Assembly: GCA_024195585.1 (NCBI GenBank)
Contig: SWBL01000205.1
Span: forward strand, 27,675-91,674
Length of the DNA: 64,000 nucleotides
From: Aureobasidium sp. EXF-3400
Lineage: Eukaryota > Ascomycota > Dothideomycetes > Dothideales > Saccotheciaceae
Direction: 5' to 3'
The position numbers were made by a program, and so were the translations under genes. Shown here one piece after another: positions 33,685 to 44,934 of the stretch (position 1 is the stretch's first letter; each line of letters opens with the position of its first letter). Under the pieces are notes generated by a model. That model worked only from the letters and a program-made list of their open reading frames with translations, was not told where the DNA came from and did not search any database.

Positions 33685-35747
33685 GATGATCTTTTGTATG
33701 TACAAGAGAAGAATACTCCGAAGATGATTTAAAAGAACGAGCACAGGGCTTGATTGCGATAAACCAGTAAGCGAGAAGTAAAAGTTGTCAACCGGGTGCA
33801 GTGGTTGAGAAAATCAAGGTCGTCGCGATCGTTCGACGTCAAAGCAAAGCAATGCATCACCAGCATCATGATGTGCGCGGGTTGGAAGTGGAGAACACAG
33901 CACGGGAGATGGGCGACCGGGGTTGTATTCAAGATGGCTGCATAAATACACCACAGCCACACCAACCACCTGCGAACGTGCGGTGGACATTCCCTTTGAG
34001 GTGTGATTGAATGCAATGCATCCACGGCATTTGTCTCTGCTGGGAAGGCGTCGTAAGATGTACTCAAGGCAAGTAGCTAGTATGCATCTCACGCGCAGCT
34101 CGTCCCCTGCAGCAGGGAAGTCCGAAATGTGAGACCTTCCTCGGGTGATCGCTGCAACGTCTTCACGAGATGAGACAGTGTTCAGATGAAGGCCGAAAGA
34201 ATAATAGTGGGTATCAAACGACAGGCAAGGGGGAAAAAGAAAAAGAAAAGAAAAAAGGACAGTGCTCCCCCTGGCTATTGTTACAGAATGAGGCGCGTGC
34301 GGAAGGCAGACAAACGGGAAATTTTCTTCAATGAAAGCTTCTCTTTGCTTCGACTGGTGGAGCGTGTCACAGATGCAGAGGCAGATCCGAGTTGTGATCA
34401 ATGGGCATTAGGATGGCGCCACAGCCGGGTAAGAAGGATCGCAAGCGCGTCGTAAACATGGACAATGCATCATGGTACTGCGAGTAGACACAAGGGAGCA
34501 GAGAAGAAACAGGAACTCGTGCAGAACGGAGGCCACAAAGGCACAGCAAATGATCGGAGGAAAAGCATGGGCAGGTCATTGGCTGAGGGACGACGGCCTT
34601 TCTCAAGTTGTTGCTATTTTGGAACAAGACTTGGCAATTCGAAATGGAGTCAGTTGGGAGAGAGGAGGAGATGAAATGCACATAGTGTGGAGACCTCTGG
34701 AGTGGTTGTTGACTTTGTTTAAGATTCGAGTACGGGCGGGCATCAGCGATTCATGTGCTCGAGGGCTCGATACGATCAATATATCATAACCGCCAGACGT
34801 CAATGTAAGGTTCTAAGGTAAGGGAACGGTTGCAGTAGCGAGTGATGGATGGTGGGATTCGTGGTTGACGCGTTCAGCCTGGTTGGAGGCTGAGTGAAGA
34901 CATCATATTCTTTTCATCTCGCTGTAAGCCACATCAGGTTGAGCGGAAGGAAGCTACCAGACTAGCGTGGTTCCAGCGTGGTTACCTTAGTACTCCTGCA
35001 CCTACTCGAAATACGAGAGACAAGGCCAGCTCTTTCTTTTCCCTTTTTTCTCTAACATTGTGAATTGCGCCAAAGCAATCCCATTCTCTGTCGCTGCTCC
35101 TGACAATAAGCCTCTCGCTCGTTGAACCAATTAATTTCATACAAACTCATCGGCAGTACCATTATTGCAAGGCCACAGCCTGCCCCAATCATCGGTCAGT
35201 GACGTTCCGACGCTTTTCTTAGCAGCATTCAAGGAGAGGCGCAACCGTTCTTCCCATCGAAACGAAAATAAACGTCCAGCGGGAGTCTGTCTGCGATCCC
35301 GAGTGTCGTCTTCCACAACATCGCTGCAGCGCACGTCAGACGGTGATTTTGTCGTTGGTTTTGACAAAGTCCCAGCGACACTTGGCACTTGTTGTTGCTG
35401 ATCTCGTTCCCCTGGAGAACGCCTTTCGTCTCTCCTTTTGCTTGACGAATCACCTTCGATCATCTCTTTTGCTGCCAGGAACCGCTGAGCCCAGCCAGCC
35501 TCGTTGCTAACCTCGAGCCAGATAATTCCTGTTGATACCCATTATTACTTTGTCCCGTACATATCGGCTCAAGAGGCGTCCTCGTTTAGCTCTGCTCTTT
35601 CGCATCTCCCACAGTCCATCAGCAAGACTCTAATTCGCTCGCTCAACCAACTCGACTCCCTTCGCTCAATTCACTGCCTCGCAGGCATTGTCGGAGACGA
35701 CAACAGCACCTGCTTTACCTCGCACACTACACATTACAACCTTCTAT
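33685..35747. other. Two-kilobase divergent intergenic region
   Basis: No gene could be supported between the methyltransferase (-) and the long disordered protein (+). The part from about 35000 is C/T-rich with frequent CTCG/TCTT words, consistent with a long 5' leader of the downstream gene. A/G-rich tracts occur at 34225-34260. Confidence 0.5.
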
Positions 35748-38700
35748 ATGCCTAAGAATCCGCTCAAGAACTTTGCCCGTCGCAAATCCTCTGGAAACAT
35801 TCTCGACCTCCCCTCCGAGTCCACATCGCCCCCACCCGCCTCGTCTAGCTTCCGTGTCCTCGAGAGACCCGACAAGGCAGCTACAGCGGGTAACGGTGGA
35901 TACCCTGGAGGTCCTGTGAAACGGACAAGCGGCGGGCGGCCAGGATCGAGCATCCTCTTGAACAGAAGATCGGACAAGTCGCAGGAGGACTTGCTCGCAA
36001 GCGCAAACAGGTCGGTCCTTGAAAAGAGCCACGCTCGGCCATACACAGTCGATGGGTTGCTAAAATTGGGCAGGGGCAGTGGCGGAACAGCCCTCTCGGG
36101 TTCTTCAGGCTACTTTGACAACTCGTCGTCCTCTGCACGCTACAGCTCTTCGTCCACTCTTCCCTCGTCAATCGAGGCAGAACACGAAGCAGACAGCGAA
36201 GACCTCTTTCCCCGAAAAACAGCTACCAACGGCAACAGCAACCTAAGCAGCAATCGTTCTTCAGCCGCATCCAACGCACTCCCAGAGCCACCGTCATTTA
36301 CGGCCCGCGCAGGCAGGGCTATGTCCTTTGGTTTGAGAAGCAAGCAAAGCGCTAGCCCCGGCACCATGGCTGCTGCCACAGCTCACATGCCTGATCTGCC
36401 TGAGAATAGTCTGATTCGTGATCGCGCAACAACAATGAGCAGTAACGCCAGCACTGCCGTACCTCCGAGGCTCGATGCCAACTTGGGTTCTATGTCAGAC
36501 TTTGGCAGCGACTTCGGCATGAACATGTTTGAAGGACTGAGCTCGCCCAAGAGGGTAGCACCGCCTCAACCTGCATACGAAAACTACGGCAGATCGGTAC
36601 GTCGCCAACAGTCACCAGGCTTCAACAATTACAACGCTTACCAGCATCATTCTTCTCAACAGGCATCTCAGCCCCTACCAGCCCCTCCTGTCGCGCGTCA
36701 TGAGCCCACTCCATCACCTGAGGCCGAACCTGAATCTGAGGTGGAGTCTGAGACTCGTCGCAGACCAGCAAATCTGTCTGCTGCATCAGCAAACCGTTAT
36801 TCATGGGCCAGCCGAACTTCCAATGACGGATTGATGTCGCCAGCCATGGGCTCCGATGTCTCGTCTCCTCCTCTGAATCCTCCCTCGACCTTTTCTCGTT
36901 TCAGACCTGGTTACCAAGCCGTGCCCGACCGCTACGGCTCGCCCGCCGATGAACCCGAGCACGAGAGACGGAATAGCTATTCTAGTGAAGACGATGTTTC
37001 TCACCCTATCTCTAGAGCAAGATCGCCTCTAGTTGAGTCGTACACAGCAACAACTTCCCCACAGAAAGCCACCCCAGCGAACCGAAACCCAACGATCGCG
37101 GCAGTCAGTAGAGATGACTCAAACTCCATCTCAACAGGCGAATCTGAGCACACAACTCCCCGGGCTAACAATTTGCGTCCCACAAGCAACACTTCTGATG
37201 GCATGTTTGATCACTCTCCTAATGGACCTACTAGCAGAGCCGTGCACCCCGCAGCTGCTCCAGTTGCTCCCAGAACTCAGTCTGGACAGTTCTCTCCCAC
37301 CAAGAGAATGACAAGAAAGGAGTTCGAGGCTCAACGCAAAGTCATTGGTCCTGAAGAGAGCGAAGAATCCGAAGAATCCGAGGATGAAGGCTATGACGAC
37401 GATGATGAGGCTGAACGTCAAGCAGAGCTTGCTCGCCAGAGGCGCAAGCAGGAAGCCAACATGTCTGTATACAGACAGCAAATGAAGAAGGTCGCAGGAG
37501 GAAATCCATCCGAGCTTCCATCGCAAACCGGCCGCCCAAGCCTGGATCGTGCCTCGTACAGCGCACCTGGTCTCACTAGGGATTTCTCCAACGTCAGTCT
37601 CGGTGCAGAGCAAGAAGACGAGGACGACGAAGTCCCTCTAGGTATCCTTCAGGCTCACGGCTTCCCTAGCAAGAACCGCCCCCCTACCCGCCTTGCGAGT
37701 GCTCCTCCAACTCCTGGCGGTGCTGGATCGGTTGTTAATGGCGGTATGGGAGGTGGTAGCCTTCCTGTCTTTGCTCGCAATCTCCCTGCAGATCCCTACT
37801 TTGGTGCTGGTCTCGTCAATCCTGCCAATCGTGAGCCACTTGCTTTCGGTTCTGGCGGCTCAGTGTATGGTGGAGCCTCTCCTTCCATGCACCAATTGCC
37901 TCAGATGCCTCAGATGATGCCCCCACCGCAAATGCCCGGCATGCCCCAAGCTGGAGGTGGTCTTGTTGGCGTCATCGCTGGTGAGGAGCGTGCTCGCGCT
38001 GCTAGACGCGTGAACCACAACGGCGGTCCTGCCTTCAACGCGAACGGACTTCCTCTCCCTGGAAACATGCACAGCAACATGCCTCCGATGATGCCACGAT
38101 CAAATTCGATGATGAGTATGGCTGCACCGCAGATGGGTATGGGTGGTTTTATGCCTCAAATGCCCCAAATGCCTCAGATGATGGGCGCAGAACAACAAAA
38201 CCAGCAGCAAATGATGCAGTTGATGTTCCAGCAGACTCAGATGATGCAGCAGATGATGGCGATGCAGAACGGTCAGATGCAGCAAATGCCTCAGATGCCC
38301 CAGATGCCTCAGATGAATAATGGCTTCCCCAACATGCTGCCAAATGGCATGCAAAGACCTGTGTCTATGGGTGGACCCAATGGGCAGCAACCTGGTATGC
38401 TTGGCCCTCAAAGTCCTATGCATCCCCCGCAACAGAGATCGAGCACCATGACCAACCTGAAGCCTCCAGGCTATGCGGGATCAATGTACGACTATAGCCT
38501 TAGCGCGCCTCGTGGAGGCTACACTCCCTCCATTGCACCCAGCGAGCGCAGCAACGTCGGTATGCCATCTCGCTATCGTCCTGTGACTATGGAAGGTTCC
38601 ACTAGCCGCACCGCGAGCATGACTTCACAGTCTGGCATCCAGAATTTTGCCAAGAAGAATGCCTCGACTGGCTCGTTCTTAAACCCCAACAACATCCCTG

Positions 38701-38912
38701 CAAGCAACGGCAATAACGTACCGCGGACCACCATCAAGGTCATCGACAAGCCCAAGGGCTCTCCAAAATCGCCTCAATCCAGACCTGACGAAGAGGATGA
38801 CGACGAAGGTTGGGCACAACTGCGCAAGAAGAGGGAGGAGCGTAAGAAGCGCGGCACCACCGGTAAAACCCAGGAGCAGACCCTGGAAGAGCTGTACCAG
38901 GGCTTCAACTAG
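35748..38912 (+). CDS. Long intrinsically disordered fungal protein with Met/Gln-rich repeats
   Basis: 1054 aa from the ATG at 35748 (MPKNPLKNFARRKSSGN); the open frame extends 20 codons upstream, but that part resembles leader sequence. The protein is Ser/Pro/Asn-rich and disordered, with many Ser-Pro and Arg-x-x-Ser sites. An acidic stretch with a probable coiled-coil helix lies at about residues 520-590 (EEAERQAELARQRRKQEANM-like). A Met/Pro/Gln-rich region with repeated MPQMPQM words spans about residues 705-890. The conserved C-terminus (DEGWAQLRKKREERKKRGTT, then LEELYQGFN) is a charged helix. It has homologues in ascomycetes without known function; the MQ-rich region resembles prion-like, condensate-forming segments (inference). 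Confidence 0.8.
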   Translation: MPKNPLKNFARRKSSGNILDLPSESTSPPPASSSFRVLERPDKAATAGNGGYPGGPVKRTSGGRPGSSILLNRRSDKSQEDLLASANRSVLEKSHARPYTVDGLLKLGRGSGGTALSGSSGYFDNSSSSARYSSSSTLPSSIEAEHEADSEDLFPRKTATNGNSNLSSNRSSAASNALPEPPSFTARAGRAMSFGLRSKQSASPGTMAAATAHMPDLPENSLIRDRATTMSSNASTAVPPRLDANLGSMSDFGSDFGMNMFEGLSSPKRVAPPQPAYENYGRSVRRQQSPGFNNYNAYQHHSSQQASQPLPAPPVARHEPTPSPEAEPESEVESETRRRPANLSAASANRYSWASRTSNDGLMSPAMGSDVSSPPLNPPSTFSRFRPGYQAVPDRYGSPADEPEHERRNSYSSEDDVSHPISRARSPLVESYTATTSPQKATPANRNPTIAAVSRDDSNSISTGESEHTTPRANNLRPTSNTSDGMFDHSPNGPTSRAVHPAAAPVAPRTQSGQFSPTKRMTRKEFEAQRKVIGPEESEESEESEDEGYDDDDEAERQAELARQRRKQEANMSVYRQQMKKVAGGNPSELPSQTGRPSLDRASYSAPGLTRDFSNVSLGAEQEDEDDEVPLGILQAHGFPSKNRPPTRLASAPPTPGGAGSVVNGGMGGGSLPVFARNLPADPYFGAGLVNPANREPLAFGSGGSVYGGASPSMHQLPQMPQMMPPPQMPGMPQAGGGLVGVIAGEERARAARRVNHNGGPAFNANGLPLPGNMHSNMPPMMPRSNSMMSMAAPQMGMGGFMPQMPQMPQMMGAEQQNQQQMMQLMFQQTQMMQQMMAMQNGQMQQMPQMPQMPQMNNGFPNMLPNGMQRPVSMGGPNGQQPGMLGPQSPMHPPQQRSSTMTNLKPPGYAGSMYDYSLSAPRGGYTPSIAPSERSNVGMPSRYRPVTMEGSTSRTASMTSQSGIQNFAKKNASTGSFLNPNNIPASNGNNVPRTTIKVIDKPKGSPKSPQSRPDEEDDDEGWAQLRKKREERKKRGTTGKTQEQTLEELYQGFN

Positions 38913-40727
38913 TGTCTTGAAGTTTGGCTGCTTGTGAACCACCCGGTCTTTTCAAAAGTACCATTTTTGTCCCGAACGCTGGAATCTCTCCCGGCAACCC
39001 TGTCTATAGACTTCCTTTCTCTCTTTGCTTACCCCCCTTGTCTTCACTTCCATCACCCTAGTACTTCTTGTCTTTTCTATTTTTCACCACGACGGCTTTT
39101 TTCTTTTTGGAAACAACTATTTCTACGTTATACTAGCACGTCACCTCACTCTTGTTATTTCTTTTGTTCCATTATTATGGCGTCGGTCTTTATTTTTTGC
39201 ATTTACAACCCCTCAAAATGGAGCAGCGAAGAAGGAAATGAATGTACGGGGTTTCTTGGAGCGAGATCAGACTTTTGCCAGAAACATGAGAAGGTCGAAT
39301 GTGAATGCGGAATTGAGTCGATGTGAGACAAGAATAATAAGAGAACACTTTTTCTTGATTTGCATCTACTTTCTGTTTGTCTTTGTTGCTTGTACTGTGG
39401 TAGTTTGTGTCTTCGGAATTTGAGTAGGGGTAGGAGACGGAGGCCTGCTAGGTATGTTCACACCAGCATCTTTGTCATCTTCCTGTTCCCGCAGCTTCTA
39501 ACAGCGTAGTAGTGGCATTGTGAGCGGCAAACGCAGAGGTCAATTGACGGAAGAGGTATACCTCGGACAGACTTGTTGAGATGACACGTCCTAGTGTTCC
39601 TGTTTCTTCCCTCAATGCTCCTCTTTCCCCATTGTTTCTCTTGTCGGAATCCACCTTGCTGACACACTGCAGCCACTCAAATCTCCATGAGTTGGGATAA
39701 GACGTCGCCCGCCACGGATCGCGCCACTGCATTCGCGAGGGCCTCCTTGAAGTATCGTTCGAATTTGACTTCACAATCTAGAAGCACGTCAGGCTCATTG
39801 TCGAGGCCGTTCTTGATCACGTCTTTGATGTTTTGTTTGTGTGAGGCGGGGTGGAGTGTGTTTTTTTTTTTTTCGTCACAAACACACCACCACACTCCAC
39901 CGGAGCAAAAGGATGACCCAATCCCTACCTATGCAATATAGGCTGTTTGTTCGACCCCTAAGGACACAGGTCGATTGGCTCGGAAGCCGGTGTGCTTTGT
40001 TGACCCCGAAAGGTCTGGATGTCTTGACCCAAAGGTCTGATTGTTTGAAAAAGCTATATGCCTGCGCACTTCGGTTCAACATCTGAGGTGATAAGCGAAG
40101 CTGAAAATGCCTATCAACGTGTGAACGTGCCAAACGGAGCTTAAGTGCTCTGTGTGCAATGACGCAAATTGGGTAAGACTTGGGTGCTCTTTTGCTCTAG
40201 CCAAGTAGATAGAACACCATGAGTTTTTGCTTGTCATCATGTTTTTACTTCGTATCGACTGATTCTGGTATCTGGTTTCGGCATCTTGGCTTTTACTTGA
40301 TGTAAGATGTTGGAGTGTGATATCGTTGCTTTACTTGCTTCCAATTCAATGATCTAGCCGTAGATAGACACGGTAGTCAGTCAGGTATGTTGTACTGTCC
40401 AAGGTAACAAAGTAAGAATATATTCAGAAGAAATTCATTGTTGTCGCAAATCAAACAACTCAAAAGAAGAAAAGACACTTATATGATAGTCTATGAAAAA
40501 TCTCGACAGACCCTTTAACCATTCCGTGATAGACTGATGGGTGGAAGAAAGATATAGAAGACAAATAGTGTGAACGACAACCTGATTCATGCTGCACGAA
40601 GCCTGAGAAGTGTCGAGTACAGAAAGACGAGACTTGCCATCACAACATCTCTCCTCCCCGATACTTCTTTCTGACCCGATGCCCCTGGACCCTTCTTGTT
40701 CATCCAACTCTGAATACTCACCATCAA
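38913..40727. other. Spacer with a perfect inverted repeat
   Basis: 1.8 kb without a protein gene. The T-rich first 500 bases are probably the 3' region of the long gene. An inverted repeat with a poly-T loop is listed separately. Several short open frames lack support. Confidence 0.5.
39850..39901. repeat. 11-bp perfect inverted repeat around a T13 tract
   Basis: GGTGGAGTGTG (39850-39860) and its exact complement CACACTCCACC (39891-39901) flank a 30-base spacer that begins with 13 consecutive T. The transcript of either strand could fold into a hairpin. The origin is unknown; it may be a miniature element remnant or a transcription-end structure. Confidence 0.8.
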
Positions 40728-40867
40728 GCAGCGATGGCTCAGTGGTTAGAGCACCTCGAGAATGAGTCTTGCAAACACAAGGGACGGTGTGGCTATGCCT
40801 ATTTCCGTAGTGTGTCCACCATATTCTCCATTCGAGGAGACCGTAGGTTCGAGTTCTACCCGCTGCG
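40728..40867 (+). tRNA. Intron-containing tRNA-like gene, isotype not assigned
   Basis: The cloverleaf arms are all visible. The acceptor GCAGCGA/CCGCTGC (40728-40734 with 40860-40866, six pairs and one A.C) is followed by a D-arm GCTC/GAGC with loop AGTGGTTA. The anticodon stem is CCTCG (40754-40758) with CGAGG (40833-40837), the variable loop has five bases, and the T-arm GTAGG/TCTAC has loop TTCGAGT. A-box (TGGCTCAGTGG) and B-box (GGTTCGAGTTC) are both good. Between the halves of the anticodon arm there are 74 bases, implying an intron of about 67. With the canonical intron site after position 37, the loop would read AGAATG-T and lacks the conserved U33, so the isotype is unclear and a pseudogene is possible. 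Confidence 0.55.
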
Positions 40868-40953
40868 GCTTCTTTCTTGTTGCTCGTGTGTATTGGAAGG
40901 TACGATAAAAGAAGGGGTATATGAAGTAACATTCAATGCTTTTGGTTGTGCAA

Positions 40954-42408
40954 TTACCTGGGTTGGTTAACTTGCACCTTCTTATCCTCACCACAGCTGA
41001 CAATACCCCAAGCCTCATCCCATTGCACACCGAACACCTTGATGCCTTCGCCGCCTACTGGCTTCTTCTCGCCTTGGCCATCACGCTCGAGAACAAAGAT
41101 GCTTTCGCCGGTCATGCCGCCTTCAGCAACACCGCCATTGCCTGCTTTGGCGTTGCGGACATCCCAGACACGGACACTACCATCATGGCCACCAGAGGCA
41201 AAGACATAGCCATTATCAGGCGAAGGTGCAAGCGAGACCACAGCATTGTTGTGGCCACGGAGCGTCATAGCAACGATTGAAGTAGCAGAAGCGCGAGGGT
41301 CGATAAGGGAGATGTGGCGAGCAGTAGTACCTGCAGCAACCAGATTCAATTGAGGCAGAGCAGCGACTGAGACAAGTGGGTGGGAGGTTGCGCGTGTGTC
41401 GACGCAGGTGTGAGTGGCCAGATCCCAGGTCTTGAGTGTGTGGTCCCAGGAAGTGGAGTATGCGACTGTGGCATCGTCAGGCTTGAAAGTGACGTCTGAT
41501 ACTGGTGCGGTGTGGCCAGCCAGGAGAGAGAGTGCACCGCGCTGGGGCACGGTAACGCTGGTTTTCCTTCGCTTGTTTGAGGGGTTGGGGAGGAGATGTG
41601 CGGGTGCTGAAGGGTTGCTCTTGATGTCGCTGCTGAAGATACCAACGGTGTGATCTTGCGAGGCGGTCAAGATGCGCTGCGAGGGAGTGTGTACGGCCAG
41701 TCTGTCCACGGAAGCTGTGTGTCCTAGCAGCTCAACCTTTGGTGTAATCTCGCTGTCGTTATAGTTCCAGATTCTGACGCTGCGGTCCACGCTCGATGAC
41801 ACCAAACGCGAGTGATCCAGGAACTTGACACTCTTGACAGGTCCGCTGTGTCCACCATCCCCGCTCGTTGCCAAAATTTCTTTACTCTGATTCCACAGTC
41901 TCAACAATCCATCGTAACTCGCCGACACCAAACGCTCGTTTCCAGCACCAGCGAAGTTCTTGCCTGCCCATTTTCCAGCCGCTGAAGTAGTTGAGAGAAG
42001 ATCGATAGCGCTGACCCAGTCGTCGTGTTCGAAAGAGGCGACGTGCGACGGCGGCACAAGAGCGCGTACATATTCGACATTCAAGGTTGTTTCGGCAGAG
42101 ATACCGTTGGCGGTCAGGAACTCATCGATCGAGGTTCGGAGGAATTGGCCGTTGATCAGGAACTCGAAGGGGACGGGTTGTTCGGTCTCGAGCAGACGGT
42201 TGACGAGAGTGGAGAGCTGGTATCTACGGAGCTCTGCGACAATTGTCAGCTATGTGTTTCCCTCTGGAAAAGAGGCATCATGCCAGCGCAAATGCACGAC
42301 ATCAGGGCATTACTTACCAGTCGAGACGAGGATCGGACCAGTGTCCTCGGGCAACTCGATATCCGGACTCCTCGTACTGAGCTGGATTCTCACTTGCGAC
42401 GTCGACAT
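40954..42408 (-). CDS. ytm1: Ribosome biogenesis protein Ytm1 (WDR12)
   Basis: Exons 42318-42408 and 40954-42233 (84-nt intron) give 456 aa. The N-terminal NLE domain (VRIQLSTRSPDIELPEDTGP, then LRRYQLSTLVNRLLE and FEFLINGQFLRTSIDEFL) binds the MIDAS domain of the AAA ATPase Rea1. It is followed by seven WD repeats (LVSASYDGLLRLWNQ, VSSSVDRSVRIWNYN, ILTASQDHTVGIFSS, AYSTSWDHTLKTWDL, FASGGHDGSVRVWDV). Ytm1 forms the PeBoW complex with Erb1 and Nop7 in maturation of 27S pre-rRNA and 60S export. The first ATG gives the complete NLE domain; the open frame starting at 42084 is only the second exon. The stop is at 40954-40956, close to the tRNA-like gene. Confidence 0.95.
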
Positions 42409-43327
42409 GTTGCTGGATATATGTGTGGTATGTATTTATGCGACAGTTCGCATCTCGAAAAAAGTTCATGCATGGGTACAAATTCTGCCACTCTCCGATT
42501 CACCGCCTTTCCGACTTGTGCTGCTAATGCAGAAGCTTGAAGCTTGCACAACCTCTACGAACCTCAGCCATTGATCGTCTCATGTATGCCGACCAGGATA
42601 CATCTTCTTTTTGTGCTTGGATGGGTGCGTAAGAGGCCAATGGCTTCGACGAACAATATGTAGCACTCTTACAAGCATGTGTTGTCATAACCTCGGTGCG
42701 ACCTAACAGCACTACTAAGATTAGATGGACTGGGTTCAACCATCAAGACGAAGCACAAGTCGATGTCTACTCAGGCTTATAGTAGCCTGATCTTCCTAAA
42801 ACCTGCCGTGCTAGGGACTGTGGGCCCGCATGCCTACAGCATTCGCGATTCATATTCTTGTGGGTCCAACATGTATTGACATAGAAGCGCCAGAAATTAA
42901 CAAGCTCACCTGGGTACACTGTTCTGCTTGAGTAAGTACTTACAATCAAATTGATGCCTGAGGCTGGTGGCAATCTATGATCATTACATCCAAAGCTTAT
43001 CAAGAGCTACATCTCGTGGAGAACAAGGTCGTGAAGTTTTGGGTGGAATATGCGGTCTAGGTAGAAACATGCAAGCATATCGAATTTTCCGGGCTCATAG
43101 TACAGATGACAAAGAAAAAAAGATGAAGATAGAAAAAGGAGGGTCCACCCTTGCGCTCTGATCTAAAACGCAAGAATGCTGTACAGGACCGGAATTTTCT
43201 CCCTCAATGGGCAACCCTTGGCTGGAAACTGGTACTTGACGTTTCAATGTCATTCATCAGCTGTCCAGACAATCGCCTAGATTTTCCCTCTAATAAATAA
43301 TTACCAGATTCCTATCAAAGAAATCGT
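42409..43327. other. Spacer between ytm1 and cytochrome c1 genes
   Basis: 920 bases: ytm1 promoter at the low end and cytochrome c1 3' region at the high end. No further gene, RNA or repeat recognised. Confidence 0.5.
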
Positions 43328-44570
43328 CTACTTGAGGAATCCTTGGCCCTCGGTGTGGACCTCAGTGCGAGGAGATGAGGGGTTGCGGACGGCCTTGGTG
43401 GTGGGAGGGTTGTACACGAGCTTTCTGGTCTTGACGACAGTCCACTTGTATCTGTAGCACAAAGTCAGTATTTGTAAATAATCTCAATCCAACATTCGAC
43501 ATGACTCACCTCTTGACCCAAATGGAAAGAGCGAAGAGAGTACCGGCAACGGCCATAACCTTCCAGCCCATCTTCTTGCGGTCGTCCATCTCGGGCTCGG
43601 CAGTCCAGTTCAAGAACTCGACAACATCCTTGGCCATCTGCGAGGTGGTGGCAGGGGTCTTGTCGTCGTACTCGACGAGACCATCGTAGAGGACACGGGC
43701 CATGGCGATACCGGTACCGGGGAAGTAAGGGTTGAAGTTGAGACCCTCCTGGACAACAGCACCAGCTGGGGGCTCCTCGGGGTAACCAGTCAGAAGAGAG
43801 AAGATGTAGTTGCAGCCACCGTGGCGGGCCTTGACCATGAGCGAAAGATCCGGGGGAAGAGCACCGTTGTTGGCAGCACGGGCAGCCTCGTCGTTCTTGT
43901 AGGGGCTGGGAAGGTAGTCGGAGAGCTTTCCAGGGCGCTTCTCGATCTCACCCTCATCGTTGGGCTCGGTGTCGAACTCGTTCTCCTCGGCAAGGGCCTT
44001 AGCCTCATCGACGGTCATGAAGTTACCGACGAGGTTGCGGTAGGCAATGCGCTTGAGCGAGTGGCAGGAAGCACAGACCTCCTGGTAAACTTGGAAACCT
44101 CTGCGAAGAGACTGGTGGTCGAAGGTCTTGTAGAGCTTCTCGTGCTCCCAAGGATACTTGGTAGGGTGAAGACTGTTGGGCCAATGGTCAGCACTGGACG
44201 GTCGAGTGTGGATGTAGGTTATGGGTGACATACCCCTCTTCGGCGGGGGTCATGGCGTGGGCCTCACGACCGAACTGGTAGTAGTACCATGCGGCGGAAC
44301 CGACGGCGAAGACGGTGGCAGCAGAGGCAGTGGCGGTGGTTGCCCATTGGGAAGACTCGGCACCGGAGGAGGAAGAGGCAGCGCGCTGGAGAGATGGAGA
44401 CGTCAGTTGGGCATGATTCAACGGGCGGGTCGGCGGTCGAGGGTAGTTGGAGGTATGGACGAGTGTCCGGGAGTTGAGCGAGAGCGAGAGCGTACCGTGG
44501 ACTGGCGGGTTGCAGTGTTGCGAGCTGCAGCGGCAATGCGCGCGGATCGCAGGCTGGATCTGGCCAACAT
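43328..44570 (-). CDS. Cytochrome c1, heme protein of mitochondrial complex III
   Basis: Four exons on the minus strand (44496-44570, 44234-44385, 43510-44172, 43328-43451) give 337 aa. The bipartite presequence has an Arg/Ala-rich matrix-targeting part (MLARSSLRSARIAAAARNTA) and a hydrophobic sorting segment (ATVFAVGSAAWYYY). The mature protein shows the heme-binding CASCH (residues 109-113), the PDLSLMVKARHGG segment, the axial Met233 in PGTGIAMARVL, and the C-terminal membrane anchor (MGWKVMAVAGTLFALSIWVK) with a basic matrix tail. It passes electrons from the Rieske protein to cytochrome c. Intron 1 (110 nt) separates the two targeting parts, and the last exon codes only the matrix tail. 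Confidence 0.96.
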
Positions 44571-44934
44571 GGTCTGCGATTGACTGTGTCGGGGTCGAGA
44601 GGAGAGGGTAGATGGAGGTGCGTGTCGAACAACTGAGGTCGATGTCGCAGAGCGAGGGCGAGAGAAGAAGCCGGGTTCGTGCTCAGACAGACCAATCAGA
44701 TGCTCCAGAGTTACTGAGCACCAATTCTAGCAGCGGGCCAAATTCAAACAGCGGGCCCATTTGCTCGCCTCGACTTTTGGCCACCTAGTCGCTGGTCTTG
44801 CTCCCAGAATTTGAGAGTTTGGTGACTTTGCACGTCACAGCGAGCCCGCAAGACTCATAGTCAATTTCGCCCTCACGAGCCTTTGCGCACCCCGATTCCA
44901 CCACCCCGAGTCCAACCGCGCAACCTCCGCAATC
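44571..44934. promoter_or_regulatory. Bidirectional promoter region, cytochrome c1 / eIF2-gamma
   Basis: 364 bases separate the start codons of two divergent housekeeping genes. The region contains a direct repeat-like pair (CAGCGGGCCAAATTCAAACAG and neighbouring CAGCGGGCCCATTTG near 44730-44762) and no TATA box, as expected for constitutive genes. Confidence 0.5.
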
